24,968 nucleotides of DNA, taken from positions 1 through 24,968 of the IMG/VR virus record IMGVR_UViG_3300031840_000649, one strand, 5' to 3'. Of the stretch, positions 1-4,682 are shown piece by piece (the first letter of the stretch is position 1; each line of letters starts with the position of its first letter). Below the pieces are notes generated by a model. The model was not told the DNA's origin. It did no database searches and saw only the letters and a list, made by a program, of their open reading frames with translations. This DNA comes from a virus. The position numbers and the translations under genes are program-made.

Positions 1-12
1 TGTCTTGGCCAT
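1..12 (-). CDS. 5' end of a leftward gene, cut by the window edge
   Basis: An ATG (complement of 10-12) follows the stop of the preceding leftward gene by 17 bp, with an AGGA purine stretch upstream that could act as a ribosome binding site. Only Met-Ala-Lys-Thr can be read before the window ends, so no product can be named. It is listed because it continues the tightly packed leftward operon. In related phages the genes further left in such an operon are often recombination functions or the integrase, but nothing here shows that. Confidence 0.4.
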
Positions 13-29
13 CACTGGGCTGGTCCTTT

Positions 30-305
30 CTATCGTGGGGTTGCGATTTTGCCGGTCCATGCGTCGAATTCGGTGCGCAGGATCTGGAACTTCTGTTGGG
101 CAGCTTCGCTGGTGGTCAGCTGCTTGCGGCTGTCGATCTGGCAGCAGTCGCGTAGGTATTGAGCGGCGGCGCTGCTGCTGAACTGTTCGCCTTGCATGCC
201 GCAGCGGCTGGCTGCGAACCGCTGGAAGCGCGGGTCATTGCACAGGATGCCTGCCTGTTGAGCCGGGTCCATGTCATCAAAGCGTTGTCGAACGGGCGCG
301 TTCAT
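30..305 (-). CDS. small conserved phage protein, 91 aa, unknown function
   Basis: Start chosen at the ATG at 305, whose codon overlaps the TGA of the upstream gene (ATGA); a longer frame to 380 exists but would overrun that gene. The product is soluble and mostly helical, with an N-terminal 'RFDDMDPAQQAG' stretch, the charged segment 'CNDPRFQRF', a Cys pair near residue 55 and a C-terminal Trp-containing helix. There is no signal peptide or membrane segment. From memory, the pattern of a short residue-poor protein with a 'DPRFxRF' core and a helical tail recurs in Rhodobacterales prophages as an unnamed family. It is the last complete gene of the leftward operon, so it is probably made together with the other small proteins. 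No function is assigned. Confidence 0.75.
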   Translation of the reverse strand: MNAPVRQRFDDMDPAQQAGILCNDPRFQRFAASRCGMQGEQFSSSAAAQYLRDCCQIDSRKQLTTSEAAQQKFQILRTEFDAWTGKIATPR

Positions 306-604
306 TTTGCACCTATCCGGGCTTTCAGGCCGGGGCATTCCGGGCGCATGGTGCCGCCGGGGCATCCGCACTGTGGCCACAGGGGGCAGTGAAATGTCGG
401 GGTGTTATCCACCACCAGTTTGGGCGCGCGCTGCTGGTTATCGTGAGTGATGGCAGATGCAGCGCGCGCCCCGGCTGGGGCGGTCCCCTGACGCCCGCGA
501 CGGAACAGGGAAAGAAGGCCGGGCACGTCGAGCAGACCGCGCCCGGCCCAGTGACCGGCAAACAGGCGATTGCCGGTTGTGGTGATGTCGTGGCGCGCGG
601 CCAT
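302..604 (-). CDS. small phage protein, 100 aa, unknown function
   Basis: The ATG at 604 overlaps the TGA of the upstream gene (TGATG) and its own stop overlaps the next start, so it is translationally coupled on both sides. The protein is basic. Its N-terminal half is Gly/Arg-rich. Its C-terminal third carries a Cys cluster (Cys-Pro-Leu-Trp-Pro-Gln-Cys-Gly-Cys, then 'MRPECPGL') that could bind a metal ion. Overlapping frames on both strands are open here because of high GC. The minus frame is preferred because it forms exact start/stop junctions with both neighbours. I do not recognise the family. Confidence 0.65.
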   Translation of the reverse strand: MAARHDITTTGNRLFAGHWAGRGLLDVPGLLSLFRRGRQGTAPAGARAASAITHDNQQRAPKLVVDNTPTFHCPLWPQCGCPGGTMRPECPGLKARIGAK

Positions 605-963
605 CAGCGCGCCCCTTGGCCAGCCGCCGCGCGGGCGTTGGCAATTTCTTCGCCGTGGTTGCGCGGGTTCGGGAAAGGCGGATGAACGGTGATGAAACCG
701 TCATCTTCGACCTGCGGCGCAACCGCCTTGGCGGCTTTGGTCCAGTTGCGCATCGCCTCTTCCTCTGACCCGCCATAGGCGTTCACGCCATGCAGGGCGA
801 TTTCGAATAGGTGACTGGACTGCGCCGCATCGGCGGGCGGCACATAGCTGCCGCCGCATTCCATGACTTCATTCATGAACGCATCTTTCTGGCCTGCGAT
901 GTCGAGGCATTCGAGGTTCAACAGAAAGGCGGTCAGGCGGTCATTCAGCAGATGGGTGGTCAT
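604..963 (-). CDS. small phage protein, 119 aa, unknown function
   Basis: It is the third gene from the left of the leftward operon. Its ATG at 963 overlaps the upstream TGA by four bases and its TGA at 604-606 shares a base with the next ATG. The predicted protein is acidic and helical: an N-terminal helix (residues about 3-35, 'LNDRLTAFLLNLECLDIAG'), a middle segment 'AAQSSHLFEIALHGVNAYGGSEEEAMRNWTKAA' and a C-terminal tail 'HPPFPNPRNHGEEIANARAAA'. The 'EEAMRNWTKAAK' helix resembles segments in other alphaproteobacterial prophage early proteins. No catalytic motif, membrane segment or Cys cluster is visible. Confidence 0.8.
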   Translation of the reverse strand: MTTHLLNDRLTAFLLNLECLDIAGQKDAFMNEVMECGGSYVPPADAAQSSHLFEIALHGVNAYGGSEEEAMRNWTKAAKAVAPQVEDDGFITVHPPFPNPRNHGEEIANARAAAGQGAR

Positions 964-1175
964 AGCAGCGACTCCTGCATGGCATCGCCGGGGCGCGCGG
1001 TGGCCACGGTTTCAAGAACGTGGAACTGCGCGTCGTTTTCCTTGGCGAGTTTCTGGGCTGCGGCCAGCGCTTCATCGAAAGACGAATAGCGGGCGCGCGG
1101 TTCGGTCTTGGACTGCGGGCCGGTCGGTTTGCGGCACACCATCCAGAAGCGGGCGAATTGGGGCAGATCGGCCAT
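960..1175 (-). CDS. small phage protein, 71 aa, unknown function
   Basis: The ATG at 1175 overlaps the upstream TAA as TAATG, and its own stop overlaps the next start. The protein has the pattern 'FARFWMVCR...RYSSFDEALAAAQKLAKEN...FHVLETVATARP'. This is a short beta strand, a Pro/Lys-rich loop, a helix of alternating Ala/Lys/Glu and a closing strand. Such one-domain proteins are common in leftward early operons of Rhodobacterales phages, and from memory they are annotated only as hypothetical. The beta-alpha-beta layout suggests a small compact fold. It has no enzymatic residues that I can point to. Confidence 0.8.
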   Translation of the reverse strand: MADLPQFARFWMVCRKPTGPQSKTEPRARYSSFDEALAAAQKLAKENDAQFHVLETVATARPGDAMQESLL

Positions 1176-1423
1176 TATGCTGCACCGTCATAAAAGGATT
1201 GTGAGCGGCAAGATTTGCACATGCGGTTGTGTGGTCCGTCACTCATGAAGCTGGACGAACAGGTCATGCATTTGCGGGTTTTGCGCTGTGCTTGGCGCTT
1301 TAGGCGCTCTAACGCCTCATGAGCGCGAGCGTGGCAGGCGGGGCCGTGAACCACATCACCATCCTTGCGGACAAAATAGGCGTTCCGGTCTCGCACAATC
1401 TCAAAATTCGGATGAATGCCCAT
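1175..1423 (-). CDS. zinc-ribbon phage protein, 82 aa
   Basis: The start is set at the ATG at 1423, which shares a base with the upstream gene's TGA; the longer open frame to 1567 lies wholly inside that gene. The C-terminal half has two CxxC pairs, Cys52-x2-Cys55 and Cys69-x2-Cys72, joined by a 'SDGPHNRMC' loop. This is a classic zinc-ribbon layout seen in many alphaproteobacterial phage proteins with the 'F(L/M)S(D/E)GPHNR' signature. The N-terminal part (residues 1-48) is a short strand pair followed by an Arg/Lys-rich helix. The basic helix plus zinc ribbon suggests nucleic-acid binding. That role is inferred. Confidence 0.82.
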   Translation of the reverse strand: MGIHPNFEIVRDRNAYFVRKDGDVVHGPACHARAHEALERLKRQAQRKTRKCMTCSSSFMSDGPHNRMCKSCRSQSFYDGAA

Positions 1424-1668
1424 CACGCCACCTGAGCTTGCTGGTTGCGCGTCCGTGCCGGGCAGTCGCGGCCTTGATTGCAATCGTGATTGCAGGGCGG
1501 GCAGGTTTGCACCTGAAGGCGGCGCTGGCAGATGGTCTGCCCGCGTTCGGCTTTCAGTGTGGCCCATGCCAGCAGACGCAGGCTGGGGCGGTGGTGTGGC
1601 TTGGGGTTGCTGACCACTGACAGGGCGTCTGCCTGTCGCTGTGGTGTGCTAAGGTTATGAAAACGCAT
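1423..1668 (-). CDS. Cys-rich small protein, 81 aa, first gene of the leftward operon
   Basis: It is the promoter-proximal gene of the leftward operon. The ATG at 1668 is preceded by a perfect GGAGG (complement of 1674-1678) five bases upstream, the strongest ribosome binding site on this strand. The C-terminal region has five Cys (47, 56, 59, 63, 69) in the pattern C-x2-C-N-H-D-C-N-Q-G-R-D-C-P. A 'DCxQGRDCP' motif recurs in small proteins of many proteobacterial phages and prophages, but I know of no assigned function. It probably binds a metal. It lies directly downstream of the operator-regulated promoter at 1696-1723, so it should be among the first leftward products when repression is lifted. 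Confidence 0.8.
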   Translation of the reverse strand: MRFHNLSTPQRQADALSVVSNPKPHHRPSLRLLAWATLKAERGQTICQRRLQVQTCPPCNHDCNQGRDCPARTRNQQAQVA

Positions 1669-1695
1669 GTTGGCCTCCGACTAGGTGAGGCCGAA

Positions 1696-1723
1696 ACTAG
1701 ATTGGGAATGTTCCCAATGTCAA
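1696..1723 (-). promoter_or_regulatory. predicted leftward promoter with an operator as its spacer
   Basis: On the minus strand a perfect TTGACA (-35, complement of 1718-1723) is followed after 16 bp by TCTAGT (-10, complement of 1696-1701, 4 of 6 to consensus). The 16-bp spacer is the core of the palindrome at 1701-1718, so a bound regulator should block RNA polymerase. The predicted start near 1689 leaves a short leader carrying the GGAGG of the 81-aa gene. It is predicted from sequence only. Confidence 0.65.
1701..1718. promoter_or_regulatory. operator palindrome, leftward promoter, site 1
   Basis: ATTGGGAATGTTCCCAAT is an 18-bp inverted repeat with perfect 8-bp arms around a TG centre. 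It occupies the spacer of the leftward promoter, so it is a likely repressor site. The half-site (TTGGGAA) differs from the TTGGAAA half-site of the immunity region about 1.1 kb away. Confidence 0.65.
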
Positions 1724-1730
1724 TCCTAAA

Positions 1731-1746
1731 TTGGGAATGATCCCAA
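1731..1746. promoter_or_regulatory. operator palindrome, leftward promoter, site 2
   Basis: TTGGGAATGATCCCAA has 6-bp arms (TTGGGA/TCCCAA) around ATGA. It begins 30 bp after the start of site 1, lies just upstream of the -35 hexamer and repeats its first ten bases. Two similar sites about three helical turns apart suggest cooperative binding of one regulator. Confidence 0.55.
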
Positions 1747-1761
1747 AACTAATCGTCTTGG

Positions 1762-2301
1762 CTAGTTGTCTTCTGTGGTTGCGGGATTCGCTCTGTCGCC
1801 TTTTTCCACGTTAACGGCTGTGCCGATGGCAGTGGCCAGAATGGCGTTTCCCCTGCTGCCAAAGTCTGAAAACCGAAGATCCACACCGACAATCATATCT
1901 GCGTTCAAGCGGGCCGCATCATCCCGCAGCCGGTCGAACAGTTCTTCCTTGATGTCGCGCATGGCGTTCTGTTGGGTCTTGCTTCGACCGCCTACTAGGT
2001 CGCGGACTTCCAGCATCATGTCTTTGAGGATGTTCATGCCGACAACAGCTTCGGCGGTGACGATGCCTAACCTTTGCGTGATCGGAATGTCCAAAGCCGC
2101 TTCAGTTGTCATCACCAATTTGGAGCGACGTTCTTGGCGCGTCATCGGCGCGGGACGCTTCGGTTTTGGTTCTTCCTGCGGCATCCCGGCGGTGAGGCGT
2201 TCTTTCATCCGCGCGCGTTCATCCGCGCATGCCTTGCAGTAACCGTTTGAATTTAAGTCAGAAAAGTTAAATTGTTTGTAGCATCCATGGCATGCGGACA
2301 T
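1762..2301 (-). CDS. YbjQ/UPF0145-domain protein with an N-terminal zinc ribbon
   Basis: Start taken at the ATG at 2301, which has AGAGG about eight bases upstream; an open extension to 2448 would overlap the repressor gene. Residues 4-25 form a zinc ribbon (Cys4-x2-Cys7, Cys22-x2-Cys25). A Lys/Pro-rich linker follows (about 40-62). Residues about 63-168 match the YbjQ (UPF0145, 'heavy-metal-binding') family, including 'VMTTEAA', 'LGIVTAEAVVGMNILKD', a helical 'AMRDIKEELFDRLRDDAARLNADMIVGVD' and the closing 'ATAIGTAV'. YbjQ domains form pentameric rings in solved homologues and their biochemical role is unclear. It sits between the repressor and the leftward promoter, a place where accessory lysogen-expressed genes are common. 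The DNA reads AT-richer than the flanks, which hints at separate acquisition. Confidence 0.85.
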   Translation of the reverse strand: MSACHGCYKQFNFSDLNSNGYCKACADERARMKERLTAGMPQEEPKPKRPAPMTRQERRSKLVMTTEAALDIPITQRLGIVTAEAVVGMNILKDMMLEVRDLVGGRSKTQQNAMRDIKEELFDRLRDDAARLNADMIVGVDLRFSDFGSRGNAILATAIGTAVNVEKGDRANPATTEDN

Positions 2302-2340
2302 CTGTTTGCCTCTTGCGGTTGTTCTGGTAATGTTCTTTTT

Positions 2341-2369
2341 ATGGTAGATTCTCGCAAAGGTTTCAGCAA
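2341..2369 (-). promoter_or_regulatory. weak candidate promoter for the YbjQ-like gene
   Basis: On the minus strand TTGCTG (complement of 2364-2369) and TACCAT (complement of 2341-2346) are 17 bp apart in the gap between the repressor stop and the YbjQ-like start. Each hexamer fits consensus only partly. The gene could equally be read through from the repressor. Confidence 0.25.
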
Positions 2370-2380
2370 CAGCGCATTGA

Positions 2381-2755
2381 TTAATCGCCTTTCGGATCGG
2401 CAGGCGGTTTTGTTGTCGTTGCACCTTGCGGCGCTGCCTGACCGTCATCGGCGCGCTGAGAGAGAATTGCAGTTAGGGACGCTTCCAGTATCGCTTGCTC
2501 TTGCGGTGTCAGCCGGGCGATCTGTTCCGCAAGCTGGTCGCGCACCTGCGCCGGGGAAAGCCCCATAAACTCTTCCACGGATAGTCCGAAATAGTTGGCA
2601 ACGCGAATGGCGTCATCGACGATCATGTTCTGCGACTTACCCTGCTTCAGCGCATAGAGGGCGTCACGGTTCACACCTGACCCGCGCGCGATCTGGGTGA
2701 CCGTCGCGCCAGTGCGTTCAATGTGTTCCCGAAGTGCTTCTGCGAATGTTTTCAT
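2381..2755 (-). CDS. XRE-family helix-turn-helix repressor (CI-like), 124 aa
   Basis: A likely lysogeny repressor. Residues 5-66 are a HTH_3/XRE domain: 'ALREHIERTGATVTQIARGSGVNRDALYALKQGKS', with the recognition helix near 28-38, and the usual 'VANYFGLSVEEFMGL' ending. Residues 67-101 form a short helical segment ('LTPQEQAILEASLTAIL') that may dimerise, and the last 23 residues are a disordered Pro/Thr/Lys tail. There is no S24 LexA-like peptidase domain, so RecA-stimulated self-cleavage is unlikely and induction must work another way. Start set at the ATG at 2755; a TTG ten codons upstream would begin inside the 2779-2798 operator. It is divergent from the Cro-like gene across the operator region. 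Confidence 0.88.
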   Translation of the reverse strand: MKTFAEALREHIERTGATVTQIARGSGVNRDALYALKQGKSQNMIVDDAIRVANYFGLSVEEFMGLSPAQVRDQLAEQIARLTPQEQAILEASLTAILSQRADDGQAAPQGATTTKPPADPKGD

Positions 2756-2778
2756 GCTGCTGATACTACTTGGGTAGT

Positions 2779-2798
2779 TTTCCAACGGCTATTGGAAA
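2779..2798. promoter_or_regulatory. immunity operator A
   Basis: A 20-bp palindrome of TTTCCAA (2779-2785), a 6-bp spacer, and TTGGAAA (2792-2798). It lies in the repressor leader and shares its right half-site with the larger dyad centred on 2811. A role in repressor autoregulation is inferred from its position. Confidence 0.6.
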
Positions 2799-2831
2799 GG
2801 AACCCATTGACTAATTGGGTTTGTTTCCAAT
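2791..2831. promoter_or_regulatory. immunity operator B, 41-bp nested dyad
   Basis: Outer arms ATTGGAAA (2791-2798) and TTTCCAAT (2824-2831), and inner arms AACCCA (2801-2806) and TGGGTT (2816-2821), all share the centre 2811; 16 of the 20 symmetric pairs match. It covers the -35 and touches the -10 of the rightward promoter, as expected of an operator that turns off early rightward transcription. Confidence 0.7.
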
Positions 2832-2834
2832 AAA
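2807..2834 (+). promoter_or_regulatory. predicted rightward early promoter (pR-like)
   Basis: TTGACT (2807-2812) and AATAAA (2829-2834) are separated by 16 bp. The -35 lies at the exact centre of the 41-bp dyad and the -10 overlaps its right arm. Transcription would start at about 2841, giving a nearly leaderless mRNA for the Cro-like gene at 2842, so the real start site may differ slightly. Confidence 0.5.
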
Positions 2835-2841
2835 TGGAGTT

Positions 2842-3057
2842 ATGACCCATGAAACTATCCTTGAAGAACTTGAAGACTACTGCCGCGCGACGGGCCTGAA
2901 GCCGTCCACGGTTTGTGTTCGGGCGCTGAATGACAGCCGCTATGTGGCACGACACCAGCGCCGCTTGGATGCGCTGAACCGGGACGCCAACAAAATCCGC
3001 CAATACATGGCCGAAAACCCTGCGCCTGCGGGAACAGATCAGGTGGCGGCGGAATGA
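2842..3057 (+). CDS. small Cro-like regulator candidate, 71 aa
   Basis: First rightward gene, divergent from the repressor. Start set at the ATG at 2842 because the open frame upstream runs through the operator; GGAG lies only two bases before the ATG, which is short, and the message may be nearly leaderless. The sequence 'ETILEELEDYCRATGLKPSTVCVRALNDSRYVARHQRRLDALNRDANKIRQYM' is three or four helices in the order of a minimal helix-turn-helix (turn near 'TGLKPSTVCVRAL'). It resembles the 'CxxxGLSxSTFGxxALNDxxFVxxLRxGR' small proteins next to repressors in alphaproteobacterial phages. The Cro role comes from position and fold pattern and is inferred. Confidence 0.75.
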   Translation: MTHETILEELEDYCRATGLKPSTVCVRALNDSRYVARHQRRLDALNRDANKIRQYMAENPAPAGTDQVAAE

Positions 3058-3088
3058 TGGTTTGGTTTGCTGTCTCATATCCCGATTG

Positions 3089-3105
3089 TCACGCCCAGTG
3101 CGTGA
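3089..3105. repeat. inverted repeat between the Cro-like and CII-like genes
   Basis: TCACGC (3089-3094) and GCGTGA (3100-3105) flank the pentanucleotide CCAGT. It lies in the only gap of the early operon near the regulators. It could be an operator or an RNA stem. No U-tract follows, so it is not an intrinsic terminator. Confidence 0.4.
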
Positions 3106-3113
3106 TCGGCAAA

Positions 3114-3128
3114 GGAAACGAGGTTTCC
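3114..3128 (+). promoter_or_regulatory. hairpin or operator over the ribosome binding site
   Basis: GGAAAC (3114-3119), GAG, GTTTCC (3123-3128) is a perfect inverted repeat ending one base before the ATG at 3130. The ribosome binding site GAGG (3120-3123) lies in its loop and first paired base. In RNA it could modulate translation. In DNA its GGAAA/TTTCC arms resemble the immunity half-sites. Confidence 0.45.
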
Positions 3129-3129
3129 C

Positions 3130-3570
3130 ATGGCTGATCCGGTAACGCGCGGCATTTTCGATGGTCTTGTTCGCCGCGCTGGCGGTGTCGAGGCCGTCGC
3201 GGCGGTGCTGGAAGCCCGCTATGGCGTGGGCTGCAAGGGCACGGTCAGCAAGATGTGTTCCGGCCAGATCGGCGTGACGGTTGATGCTGCTGTCGCAGTC
3301 GAAGACTTTGTCGGGGCCTTCCCGATGACCAATCGCATGTTCGAGCGCACGGGCCGTGAGGGTGTTCGCGCCGGGTGTCTGAAGGAACTGGCGGCGCAAA
3401 GCACGGTGGCCAGTGGACAGGCGCATTCGGCGCTGATCCGAGCGTTTTCGCACCTAAGCCCCGGTGGTGAGGCTTTGACCGCAGAAGAGCGGGCCGAAGT
3501 CATCGCCCATATGCGCGCCGCGCGTCAGGTGCTGACCGACATCATTGATGCAGCGGAGGCGCAGGGATGA
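3130..3570 (+). CDS. putative phage transcription regulator (CII/CP76-like), 146 aa
   Basis: Start at the ATG at 3130, with GAGG six bases upstream inside a hairpin. Residues 17-66 read 'GGVEAVAAVLEARYGVGCKGTVSKMCSGQIGVTVDAAVAVEDFVG'. This is a helix-turn-helix-like pattern in which 'KGTVSKMCSGQ' would be the recognition segment, followed by the 'DAAxAxED..G.FPMT' helix also seen in CII/CP76-like regulators of other phages. Residues 88-146 are helical. The position, second in the rightward early operon after the Cro-like gene, fits a CII-type activator. The family match is from memory and moderate. A DNA-binding protein of another role is possible. Confidence 0.7.
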   Translation: MADPVTRGIFDGLVRRAGGVEAVAAVLEARYGVGCKGTVSKMCSGQIGVTVDAAVAVEDFVGAFPMTNRMFERTGREGVRAGCLKELAAQSTVASGQAHSALIRAFSHLSPGGEALTAEERAEVIAHMRAARQVLTDIIDAAEAQG

Positions 3571-4091
3571 TGTCAGGACTGAGCCGACCATTGCATCTGT
3601 GGGCATCGGGCTTTGCCCGGCGCTGGCATATGAATGCGGCTTTGTCCGGCGCGGATGATTTCAACTGCGCGCATCAGGGCCGGTGCGCCATGTTGGTCAT
3701 CGTTCTGTTTCCTGACCATTCGCTGGCTTTGTTGCGGGCGGCTGTGACGCATGATGCTGCTGAATTCGTGGTCGGTGATCTGTCGCAGCCCTTTAAGGCC
3801 GTGGGCGGCGGTTTGGTTGCTGATCATGCATCCTTAGAAGGCGACGTGCTGACCCGAATGGGATTGGCCTGCGATCTGAGTGAATTCGAACAGCGTTGCC
3901 TGAAGCTGATCGACCGCATTGACGCGGTTTTGTTTGTCCATCTGCGCGCACCGCAAGAGGCGCGGCGCAACGGCTGGCCTGAAGTTCAGGACTGGTGTCT
4001 GGGTGAAGCTGCGCAGTTGGGCTGCGGTGAAGCGGTCGCGGGTCTGTTCTGGGATTCCGAATGCCGGGCGTATGAAGGGGGTACGCTATGA
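3567..4091 (+). CDS. HD-domain hydrolase, YfbR-like 5'-nucleotidase type, 174 aa
   Basis: Overlaps the upstream stop by four bases (ATGATG; either ATG may be used). The metal-binding HD pattern is visible: His36 in 'CAHQGRC', His62-Asp63 in 'VTHDAAEFVVGDLSQPFK' with Glu66 and Asp71, and a distal Asp in 'LIDRIDAVLF' (Asp116 or Asp119). The spacing and the 'HDxxEFVVGDLxxPxK' block match phage and bacterial YfbR-like enzymes, which dephosphorylate deoxynucleoside 5'-monophosphates. Such phage enzymes are thought to adjust nucleotide pools during replication. It has no membrane segment and is probably cytoplasmic. The exact substrate is not shown by the sequence. Confidence 0.82.
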   Translation: MMSGLSRPLHLWASGFARRWHMNAALSGADDFNCAHQGRCAMLVIVLFPDHSLALLRAAVTHDAAEFVVGDLSQPFKAVGGGLVADHASLEGDVLTRMGLACDLSEFEQRCLKLIDRIDAVLFVHLRAPQEARRNGWPEVQDWCLGEAAQLGCGEAVAGLFWDSECRAYEGGTL

Positions 4092-4429
4092 ACGCGATCA
4101 CCGCCAATGCCGAAAGCCAGCGCCGGATCTTCAATCATTTTTCTGAACGGCTGGAAGAGCGGTTCGGGGGGGGGCTGGATGCCCTGACCTTATGGCGCGC
4201 GCTGGCCTATGCGCTGCATGCGCAGGACTGGAAACTGCTGCGCCCCGTCGCCCGTGTGAACCGCAAGGGGCGGCGCGTCTTTGTCTGTCGTTTGGCCGAT
4301 GGCCGGTTTCTGTTTGTCCTGTTCGATTGCCAGATCGGACTGCCGATCACCGTCTTCCGCGAAGGCATGGCTATTCGGCGCGAGGGCAAAGGAACCATGC
4401 AGTTGGGGGTGCCGCATGACCTTCGCTGA
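4088..4429 (+). CDS. early operon protein, 113 aa, unknown; contains a G9 tract
   Basis: The ATG at 4088 overlaps the upstream TGA by four bases. The fold pattern is an N-terminal helix pair ('RIFNHFSERLEERFGGGLDALTLWRALAYAL'), then a beta-rich region 'RPVARVNRKGRRVFVCRLADGRFLFVLFDCQIGLPITVFREGM'. The strand series resembles small RelE/DUF4258-like folds, but I see no toxin catalytic residues and would not call it a toxin. A run of nine G (4166-4174) encodes the Gly-Gly-Gly near residue 28 and is a potential slippage site. It is translationally linked to both neighbours in the early operon. Function is unknown. Confidence 0.78.
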   Translation: MNAITANAESQRRIFNHFSERLEERFGGGLDALTLWRALAYALHAQDWKLLRPVARVNRKGRRVFVCRLADGRFLFVLFDCQIGLPITVFREGMAIRREGKGTMQLGVPHDLR

Positions 4430-4682
4430 TATGGACCGTAATCAGATCGAAGAACACGACATCGACCCGCGCGCATGCCGGGCGCTGTGGTGTGCGGTGG
4501 TCGAAGAGCAATTCCAGTTGGCCGTTTCGCCCAAGATGGCTGATCGGCCTGCAGAAATATCCGCCGCGCGCCGTTGGTTTGGCACCCGTGATTTCTTCAT
4601 GGCCTGCGCCTTGGCTGGCGTCGATGGCGCATGGGTTCTGTGGGGCGTCCGCCATCATCTGGCTTTGCAGGGGGTGGCGTGA
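4416..4682 (+). CDS. early operon protein, 88 aa, unknown
   Basis: Start placed at the ATG at 4416, with a G-rich GGGGGT about five bases upstream; this gives a 14-bp overlap with the preceding gene. A second ATG at 4431 is a possible alternative. The protein has a Cys/Trp-rich helix ('RACRALWCAVVEEQFQLA'), then 'AARRWFGTRDFFMACALAGVDGAWVLWGVRHHLA'. This 'ARRWFGxRDFxxxCALAGxDGxWV' block is typical of small phage proteins from Rhodobacterales, from memory annotated as hypothetical. It lies directly before the repeat DNA-binding protein and shares one base with it. Confidence 0.78.
   Translation: MTFADMDRNQIEEHDIDPRACRALWCAVVEEQFQLAVSPKMADRPAEISAARRWFGTRDFFMACALAGVDGAWVLWGVRHHLALQGVA

Noticed and set aside
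4088-4429. A RelE-like toxin
   Set aside because: The strand pattern is only vaguely similar, no toxin catalytic residues are seen, and no antitoxin-like partner with a matching arrangement is evident.
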